Source: Guptibacillus hwajinpoensis
GTDB lineage: Bacteria; Bacillota; Bacilli; Bacillales; Bacillaceae_O
Length of the DNA stretch: 47,291 nucleotides
NCBI GenBank assembly: GCA_016841765.1
Contig: JAENYN010000037.1
Location: 1 to 47,291, forward strand
Direction of reading: 5' to 3'
Shown piece by piece: positions 42,155 to 47,291 of the stretch; within the stretch, counting starts at the first letter, position 1, and every line of letters begins with the position of its first letter. Made by a program: the position numbers and the translations under genes. The notes beneath the pieces were generated by a model. It did no database searches and was not told where the DNA came from. It saw nothing but the letters and a program-made list of their open reading frames with translations.

Positions 42155-42250
42155 TTGAACATCATCAAAGGAATGGTGTGCATTATGAAAAAGAACCACA
42201 AAATCGACTATTACACAAAAAGATGCGTGAGATGCGGCAAAAAGAAATAA
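42155..42250 (+). CDS. 31-residue Cys-containing microprotein 2 (tandem copy)
   Basis: The start is a TTG with GGGAG 8 nt upstream, in a leader (GGGAGTTGGTC) identical to that of copy 1. The protein begins MNIIKGMVCIMKKNHKIDYY, then T21-K-R-C24-V-R-C27-G and ends with Lys residues. C9, H15, C24 and C27 are conserved with copy 1. A 27-nt stretch (42191-42217) is identical to 41920-41946, so the duplication is recent or under strong selection. A strong terminator follows. No second riboswitch precedes it. Confidence 0.7.
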   Translation: MNIIKGMVCIMKKNHKIDYYTKRCVRCGKKK

Positions 42251-42271
42251 ATCCCTGAAAAAAGTGTAAAT

Positions 42272-42310
42272 AAAAAGCGGGCAGTCAACTGGAATGACTG
42301 CCCGCTTTTT
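42272..42310. terminator. Bidirectional terminator
   Basis: A 16-bp perfect stem (AAAAAGCGGGCAGTCA and its complement) with a 7-nt loop has T runs on both strands. It ends the microprotein transcript and the convergent membrane-protein gene. Confidence 0.95.
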
Positions 42311-42348
42311 ATGCTCAACTATACTAAAAGCAAAAACGCTTCTGACAA

Positions 42349-42771
42349 TTATGCTGCCTTACCGCTAATATATTTTTGTCTGACTTTTTGATAGGTTTTG
42401 GTTCCTAGATAGACAGAGAGCTTTATCCCCTGATACCCGGCAAATAATACGATAAATCCCCATAACCCAATCACCGCATCCTGGAACTCCATATTGCCGC
42501 GGCTGGTGATTTTTTGCTGAATTTCAATAGCAAAGACAAGCACCACGAGGAGCGTGAACGTATAAATGAATGAGATGACGGTTATGCTCCATCTGGAAAC
42601 CAACTTGAAAAGCTCATGAACCGCAAAGAAAAACACAATACCAAAAATCCCGATCACCCAGAAATGCAAATCTTTATCTGTTAAATCGAGGCCAAGCCGC
42701 ATTGTGATTATCAGCAACAAATCATGAGAAATGTTGACTATTTCGGCCAGGAACTTAATGACTTCTTTCAT
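42349..42771 (-). CDS. Small multi-pass membrane protein of unknown function
   Basis: A 140-residue protein with four hydrophobic segments: about residues 12-24, 36-52 (FWVIGIFGIVFFFAVHELF), 60-82 (WSITVISFIYTFTLLVVLVFAIEI) and 98-118. The tail is basic. The ATG has AAGGATCC upstream. I do not recognise the family. It is convergent with the riboswitch-controlled microproteins and shares their terminator. Confidence 0.75.
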   Translation of the reverse strand: MKEVIKFLAEIVNISHDLLLIITMRLGLDLTDKDLHFWVIGIFGIVFFFAVHELFKLVSRWSITVISFIYTFTLLVVLVFAIEIQQKITSRGNMEFQDAVIGLWGFIVLFAGYQGIKLSVYLGTKTYQKVRQKYISGKAA

Positions 42772-43492
42772 TTTTCACGGATCCTTCCCATTCATTAGAT
42801 TAAGGCCAATAAAGATTCTTCTTTATAATGGCACCGGTCTAAACTATCATTTGTGCTTAAAAACAGAATATACTCTTTCATTAACGGCTTTTAAGACATT
42901 GCTCTCACTTCCAACACCTTGTTTCTAAAAAAATTAATATATTACATGTATCGGCAGTTCTTACAAAAATATGAATAGACGGCTTGTAAAAATGCTGATA
43001 TATAGAAAAAAATTAAAGCCTGTAATTACGGCGACCAGGTGTATAGTGTGATAACCTTATTCACTGCCGATAAAATAAAGGGAAATATAGACACAGATCA
43101 AAAAGAAATTGGGAAGGTGAAGTTTTTTGAAAAGGGATCTTTGCCGGGCAATCTGACAAAAACATCGGCCGAAATATTGCGGGTTTATAATTCGAATAGT
43201 GACCAATAATGTTTCTCTTCTAAAATGACTTTTGGGGATACCGTTACCCTCATACTTTTTATCAACATGTTACCTTATTATAGCTTGCTGGATTGAAACC
43301 TACCGGAAGAGTCATTTTCTCCCCCAAAAAATAACTTTAAAGACCCTAATTATTATCAGGAACTTCGAAATAATATTGTATGTTGAGGTTTATTATTCAT
43401 TAAATCAAGGAATAAAATATTAAATTTCTCATACTATTAAATAATCCATTGAGTCCAATATGTTTTTTAGAAAAATAATAGGAGTTGGTACA
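42772..43492. other. AT-rich gap with Nudix remnant
   Basis: This 720-bp gap contains a truncated Nudix-like reading frame at 43018-43209. A 63-codon frame at 43232-43423 has no ribosome site and no recognisable features. Copies of AAAATGACTnTT in inverted order near 43220 and 43315 may mark a decayed element. Confidence 0.5.
43018..43209 (+). pseudogene. Remnant of a Nudix hydrolase (C-terminal part)
   Basis: One plus-strand frame reads ACNYGDQVYSVITLFTADKI, continues with KGNIDTDQKEIGKVKFFEKGSLPGNL and TKTSAEIL, and ends with TAA at 43207-43209. This order (GD-x-VY-x-V, then G-x-x-x-x-D-x-x-E-x-x-x-x-x-FF, then LP) matches the C-terminal half of small Nudix hydrolases. The Nudix box itself and any start codon are missing; an in-frame stop at 43003-43005 closes the frame. 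It is a dead fragment. Confidence 0.7.
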
Positions 43493-43663
43493 ATGTCCAC
43501 CTTTTCAAAACTCTTCTTCAGATGGCATGTTTTCATTAGGAATTACAACCAGCAGCTCTATGCAAGTTGCCTGGATCCTGACATAAAGAGAACACTGAAA
43601 GAAAAAGTCAACCATCATCATATGAAAGCAGTATCGTTGCAAAATAGTGTAAATATCCAATAA
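43493..43663 (+). CDS. 56-residue small protein of unknown function
   Basis: A short basic protein, MSTFSKLFFRWHVFIRNYNQ followed by QLYASCLDPDIKRTLKEKVNHHHMKAVSLQ, with predicted helices. The ATG has AGGAG 8 nt upstream. The leader GGAGTTGGT is the same as in the two microprotein genes about 1.3 kb upstream. A strong bidirectional terminator follows 7 bp after the stop. I do not recognise the family. An upstream in-frame start at 43460 has no ribosome site. Confidence 0.65.
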   Translation: MSTFSKLFFRWHVFIRNYNQQLYASCLDPDIKRTLKEKVNHHHMKAVSLQNSVNIQ

Positions 43664-43669
43664 TAAAAC

Positions 43670-43703
43670 AGCCGGCAATCGATCCATAAGATGATTGCCG
43701 GCT
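43670..43703. terminator. Bidirectional terminator between the 56-aa ORF and LCP paralogue 2
   Basis: AGCCGGCAATC and GATTGCCGGCT form a perfect 11-bp stem with a 12-nt loop between convergent gene ends. It is followed by TTT on the plus strand and TGTTTT on the minus strand. Confidence 0.88.
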
Positions 43704-43718
43704 TTGCTGAACAAATAA

Positions 43719-44639
43719 TTAACTCCCGCGACTAATTTCCAAATGTTCTTTTAAACGAGCTGATACTGCCATCCGTTCCTCTTCTGAAATCAGCTGATAA
43801 TAAATCCCGTTAATCTTTGTACCTCTGCCTTTAATCTCAAACTGCTGAATATTGTTACGGGCACTGGCATAGTTTTTGCGGATATTATTCATATCATCAA
43901 GATTCATATTGGTCTTCACGTTACTTCCAAGGACATTCAAAATGTCATCAAACTTCATGACGGAAGAAGCACTCGCCCCTTCTTTAATGATCGCCTGGAT
44001 AACCTGGCGCTGCCGTTCGTTACGGCCGAAATCGCCGCGCGGATCTTGTTTTCGCATGCGGACATAGCCGAGGGCTTCCTGTCCTGTACTAAGGTTGATT
44101 TGGCCTTTCGGATACCCAGGCCAATCCACATGGTTATTCACTGTCACACCACCAACAGCATCGACCAGGTCACTGAAGGCTTCCATATTGACTTTAACAA
44201 AATAATCTATCGGAATATCGAGAAAATGCTCGACCGTTTTAACTGACATCGGTGCACCGCCAAAAGCATAAGCATGATTTATTTTATCGTCAATGCCCTT
44301 GCCGATAATTTCTGTCCTTGTATCACGCTGGATGTTGAACATATACATAGAGTCTTTTTGCGGGTTCAAGGTCATAACAACCATCGTATCGGAGCGGCCC
44401 CTGTCCGATTCGCGTTCATCCACACCAAGCAGCAGAATGGAAATGGGGTCCTGTTTATTCATATTAACCGGCTGTATTCGCTTATCCGATTGTTTTCGTT
44501 CGATGGATTCGTGCATTCCGGAGACTGTTGCCTGTACATTGTTATACAAGGAATAAATTCCAACAGCACCTATTAGCAGTAAAACCCCCAGCATACCAAA
44601 GATAATTTTCCATCTCTTTTTGTTATTCTTGTATCTCAT
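43719..44639 (-). CDS. LytR-CpsA-Psr (LCP) family protein, paralogue 2
   Basis: A 306-residue membrane-anchored LCP phosphotransferase, with a basic start, one anchor helix (about 12-30) and an extracellular catalytic domain. Motifs match paralogue 1 nearly word for word: ISILLLGVDERESDRGRSDTMVVMTLNP, NIQRDTRTEI and YVRMRKQDPRGDFGRNERQRQV. It lies beside UDP-sugar genes (epimerase, UDP-glucose dehydrogenase), so it may attach the polysaccharide made there to the wall. GGGTGG precedes the ATG. Confidence 0.92.
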   Translation of the reverse strand: MRYKNNKKRWKIIFGMLGVLLLIGAVGIYSLYNNVQATVSGMHESIERKQSDKRIQPVNMNKQDPISILLLGVDERESDRGRSDTMVVMTLNPQKDSMYMFNIQRDTRTEIIGKGIDDKINHAYAFGGAPMSVKTVEHFLDIPIDYFVKVNMEAFSDLVDAVGGVTVNNHVDWPGYPKGQINLSTGQEALGYVRMRKQDPRGDFGRNERQRQVIQAIIKEGASASSVMKFDDILNVLGSNVKTNMNLDDMNNIRKNYASARNNIQQFEIKGRGTKINGIYYQLISEEERMAVSARLKEHLEISRGS

Positions 44640-44715
44640 ACTTCCACCCTATCTCTATTAAAATACAAAGAGCTTACTGCAAATAACAGAATAGCTTAGC
44701 CGTTCTTCATAACTA

Positions 44716-44907
44716 TTATTTCTCCCGCAGAGAATTAAAACTTTCCGCCAGGTTTTGTTCCCCCTTCATGTACAATGCCAGTACACCCACCATTTGATTT
44801 GTATTGATGCGGCCCGTTTCACCAATGCCCCTGGCCAGCTCCATTAGTTCCAACAACCTGCTTTGGTTAATCGACACGGGTCTTGCCTTGTATTGATACT
44901 CTTCCAA
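44716..44907 (-). CDS. 63-residue hypothetical protein
   Basis: A small, mostly helical protein (SRLLELMELARGIGETGRINTNQMVGVLALYMKGEQNLAESF). The start is a TTG with AGGAGGAG about 10 nt upstream. I do not recognise the family. It lies between the LCP and the epimerase genes and may belong to the same polysaccharide region. Confidence 0.6.
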   Translation of the reverse strand: MEEYQYKARPVSINQSRLLELMELARGIGETGRINTNQMVGVLALYMKGEQNLAESFNSLREK

Positions 44908-45051
44908 TTCAAGCCTCTCCTCCTGTATCTCCTATCACTACTTTCATTCAAAAATATATGTATATTATTTCTGTAGAAAAAAATAGAAATACATAAGTTA
45001 TTAAGATAATTTGTCTACTAGTTGATTATAAAATATTTCCATATGGATGGG

Positions 45052-45082
45052 AAGAAAAATTTTAGCCACCCTTTAGGGCGAC
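45052..45082 (-). terminator. Terminator of the epimerase operon
   Basis: GTCGCCC and GGGTGGC pair (7 bp with two G-T pairs) around TAAA. On the minus strand TAAAATTTTTC follows. It lies 21 bp after the epimerase stop. Confidence 0.65.
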
Positions 45083-45103
45083 TAAGTAAGTAATTCCCAT
45101 TCT

Positions 45104-46135
45104 CTATTTCTTGAAATAATCCACATACCACTCGGCAAACTCTTCTAACCCTTTTTCGATGGAAGTCTCCGGCTTAAATCCAACAGCCTCCTGCAACCGA
45201 TCCGTCGACGCATAAGTAGCCGGCACATCCCCCGGCTTTATTGGCTCAAATACCTTATCAAATTCAACCTCTCTACCAGTAGCTTTACTCAACGCCTTCT
45301 CCAACGTCCCGATAAAAGTCATCAACTTCTCCGGATTGTTATTTCCGATGTTGAAAACTTTATGTGGAGCCCCCTCCACCAACTTAACAGGAGGAGTACC
45401 CAGCAGCCTCTCAATTCCAATCACAATATCATCAATATAAGTAAAGTCCCGATATAGATCATTCTCGAAGTCACCGTTATTAAAGATTTTAATAGGCTCA
45501 CCTGCAAAGTATTTATCTGTAAATCCGAAGTAAGCCATATCCGGTCTTCCCATCGGTCCATATACGGTAAAGAACCGGAGCCCTGTAGCCGGGATGTTAT
45601 ACAGGTGGCTATAGGTGTGGGCCATCAGTTCATTTGATTTCTTGGTTGAAGCATAAAGAGATACCGGGTTGTCCACAAAGTCTGTTTCCTCAAATGGAAC
45701 TTTTTTATTTGCTCCATAAACTGAGCTGGATGAAGCATAAACGAGATGATCCACTGGGTGATACCGGCATGCTTCCAGGATATTATAAAATCCAATGATG
45801 TTACTTTGGATATAGACATCTGGATTCTTTATGGAATACCGAACACCTGCCTGGGCAGCAAGGTTCACCACAACATCCGGCTTGTACTCTTTAAAGATGT
45901 CCATTACCATCGTTTTATCTGATATATCACCTTTTACAAACGTGAATGCTTCGTAAGCTTTTAGCTGATCGAGCCGAGTTTGCTTTAGTTTTATATCATA
46001 ATAATCGTTGAGATTATCAATACCAATTACCCGGCAACCCTGCTCCAGCAGTTTTTTAGACAAGAAATAACCTATGAATCCTGCTGCGCCTGTAATTAGA
46101 TATGTTTTACTGAGATTACTTTGATTGTAGTTCAA
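45104..46135 (-). CDS. NAD-dependent UDP-sugar epimerase, UDP-glucuronate 4-epimerase type
   Basis: A 343-residue extended SDR enzyme. The cofactor motif is LITGAAGFIGYFLSKKLLEQG, with GIDNLNDYYDIKLKQTRL typical of UDP-glucuronate epimerases. The catalytic set is the Ser region YASSSSVYG and the YASTK motif (Y-x-x-x-K). RFFTVYGPMGRPDMAYFGF follows. The start is placed at a TTG at 46135 with AAAGGAG 10 nt upstream; the longer frame to 46183 overlaps UDP-glucose dehydrogenase by 68 bp without a site. It would convert UDP-glucuronate made by the upstream gene into UDP-galacturonate. Confidence 0.88.
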   Translation of the reverse strand: MNYNQSNLSKTYLITGAAGFIGYFLSKKLLEQGCRVIGIDNLNDYYDIKLKQTRLDQLKAYEAFTFVKGDISDKTMVMDIFKEYKPDVVVNLAAQAGVRYSIKNPDVYIQSNIIGFYNILEACRYHPVDHLVYASSSSVYGANKKVPFEETDFVDNPVSLYASTKKSNELMAHTYSHLYNIPATGLRFFTVYGPMGRPDMAYFGFTDKYFAGEPIKIFNNGDFENDLYRDFTYIDDIVIGIERLLGTPPVKLVEGAPHKVFNIGNNNPEKLMTFIGTLEKALSKATGREVEFDKVFEPIKPGDVPATYASTDRLQEAVGFKPETSIEKGLEEFAEWYVDYFKK

Positions 46136-47291
46136 CTTGCTTCGACTCCTTTGTTCCAGCTCTATATACCGGCTCTCTACCAATAGAGTGATACTCCACC
46201 CCAGCTTCTTTCATATCTTTCACACTGTAAATATTTCTTCCATCATAAACTAAAGGTGTTCTCATCAACTTTTTATATTCGTCAGCAGTAATCGCTTTTA
46301 CTTCTCCCCATTCTGTAAAGATAAAGCATACATTCGCACCTTCAAGTGCAGATTCTACATTGTCTACATACGTGATGGTTCCTGGACCGTTTGCACCTTC
46401 TGGGTACAGCCTGGCAAAGTTATCTGCACCTGCAGGATCATAAGCGTAAATATCCGCACCTTGTTCCAACAATAGCGGTACATTCACAAGGGAGGCGGCT
46501 TCTCTTAAGTCATCCGTTCCAGGTTTAAATGTTAAGCCTAATACCGCCACTTTAAGACCGTTAAAAGTAATCAGCCGTTTACTGGCTTTTTTATATAACA
46601 TGGTCTTTTGTTCTGTATTTACATCTATAGCAGCTTTTACGGTTTTCAAATCATAACCATTCTGTTTAGCCAGATAATCCAAAGCTTTTGTATCTTTCGG
46701 GAAACATGAACCGCCGAAGCCAATTCCAGCATTTAAAAACTTCGCTCCAATCCGCTCGTCAAAACTCATCCCTTTTGCGACATCCTGGATATCAGCGCCG
46801 ACCAATTCACAGAGATTGGCGATATCATTCATGTATGAGATTTTAAGAGCAAGGAAATCATTCGAAGCATACTTAATCATCTCGGCTGATCTTCTATTTA
46901 CAGAAACAATGGGCAGATGAAATGGCTTATAAATATTCATAAGCATTTCCTCTGCCCATTTGCTTTCTGTTCCTATGATAATTCTTTCAGCATGTAGAGT
47001 ATCATGTACAGCTGAACCCTGTGCCAGGAATTCCGGGTTTGATGCAACTTCCACTTTCACATCATTAACTAAAAAGTCATTAATGAATTGTTCTACCTTA
47101 TCATTTGTTCCCACTGGTACTGTTGATTTAACAACAACCAGACAGTCCTTTTCGATTGTTTCAGCAATTTGTCTTGCAACTGTTGCGATGTGTGAAAGAT
47201 TTGCTGATCCATCCGGTTGTTCTGGTGTACCAACACCAATAAAAATTGCATCTGCATCTTTATATGCTGATTTATAGTTTGTTGTATAATC
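46116..47291 (-). CDS. UDP-glucose 6-dehydrogenase (5' end outside the window)
   Basis: The coding frame is open to the window edge, so the N-terminal Rossmann part is missing. The visible 391 residues start DYTTNYKSAYKDADAIFIGVGTPEQPDG. The catalytic Cys is in GFGGSCFPKDTKALDYLAKQ, followed by GLTFKPGTDDLREAAS and DYDPAG-like YAYDPAG. It oxidises UDP-glucose to UDP-glucuronate. It overlaps the epimerase gene by 20 bp (by the preferred start), so the two are one operon. The GTG at 47114 is internal, not the start. Confidence 0.93.
   Translation of the reverse strand, partial: DYTTNYKSAYKDADAIFIGVGTPEQPDGSANLSHIATVARQIAETIEKDCLVVVKSTVPVGTNDKVEQFINDFLVNDVKVEVASNPEFLAQGSAVHDTLHAERIIIGTESKWAEEMLMNIYKPFHLPIVSVNRRSAEMIKYASNDFLALKISYMNDIANLCELVGADIQDVAKGMSFDERIGAKFLNAGIGFGGSCFPKDTKALDYLAKQNGYDLKTVKAAIDVNTEQKTMLYKKASKRLITFNGLKVAVLGLTFKPGTDDLREAASLVNVPLLLEQGADIYAYDPAGADNFARLYPEGANGPGTITYVDNVESALEGANVCFIFTEWGEVKAITADEYKKLMRTPLVYDGRNIYSVKDMKEAGVEYHSIGREPVYRAGTKESKQVELQSK

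Noticed and set aside
43232-43423. 63-codon plus-strand frame in the AT-rich gap
   Set aside because: No ribosome site, no recognisable motif and strongly AT-driven composition. The inverted AAAATGACTnTT motifs around it were too weak to call a miniature transposon.
47114-47291. GTG at 47114 as the start of UDP-glucose dehydrogenase
   Set aside because: The same frame continues upstream with conserved residues (IFIGVGTPEQPDG) to the window end, so the gene is merely cut by the edge.

Overview
The window looks like chromosomal DNA of a Gram-positive, low-to-moderate GC bacterium of the Bacillaceae type. Supporting signs are lipoprotein signal peptides with lipoboxes, strong GGAGG ribosome sites, frequent TTG and GTG starts, CcpA-type cre boxes, a class D sortase, two LytR-CpsA-Psr (LCP) proteins, an immune inhibitor A (InhA) protease, a CstA transporter and an AcoR-type acetoin system. 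Most genes are on the minus strand. I saw no rRNA, tRNA, CRISPR array or prophage.

Layout. 1-4400: a frameshifted DUF4825 lipoprotein, a large GH13 enzyme with tandem CBM41-like domains and a cre box, and a class D sortase. 4600-7675: a TRAP transporter operon (dctQ-dctM-dctP). 7960-12390: an unusual respiratory operon made of a TsdA-like diheme cytochrome c, a CydA-like membrane protein with a C-terminal heme c domain, a second CydA-like membrane protein and an ASCH-domain protein. 12834-15576: UPF0316, GNAT, lipoprotein and EamA genes. 15727-23470: a catabolic block of three M20-family hydrolases, an SSS symporter with its DUF3311 partner, and a divergent GAF/PucR regulator. 23605-25323: a HAD phosphatase and a ribokinase. 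25396-31162: acetoin-type dehydrogenase E1 alpha, E1 beta and E2 with an AcoR-like sigma-54 activator, but no E3 gene. 31233-32281: a REP-associated tyrosine transposase (RAYT) bracketed by palindromes. 32299-41589: CstA, LCP, an X-Pro/CocE-type hydrolase, InhA and an ion-transporter-superfamily permease. 41740-43710: a c-di-GMP-I (GEMM) riboswitch, two tandem Cys-containing microproteins, a small membrane protein, a Nudix remnant and another small ORF. 43719-47291: a second LCP protein, a 63-residue ORF, a UDP-glucuronate epimerase and the 3' part of a UDP-glucose dehydrogenase, which suggests cell-surface polysaccharide synthesis.

Two systems run through the window. First, a palindrome family with arms resembling GTGCCTGACCCCC, about 42-52 nt per copy, occurs at least seven times plus diverged versions, usually 0-55 nt after a stop codon. 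Its likely maker, a RAYT, lies between two copies. Some members appear reused as terminators, as a stop codon and as a ribosome binding site. Second, the GEMM riboswitch precedes two 31-34 aa proteins with conserved C9, H15, C24 and C27, which I do not recognise. The TsdA/CydA-like operon is a third candidate for a little-described system.
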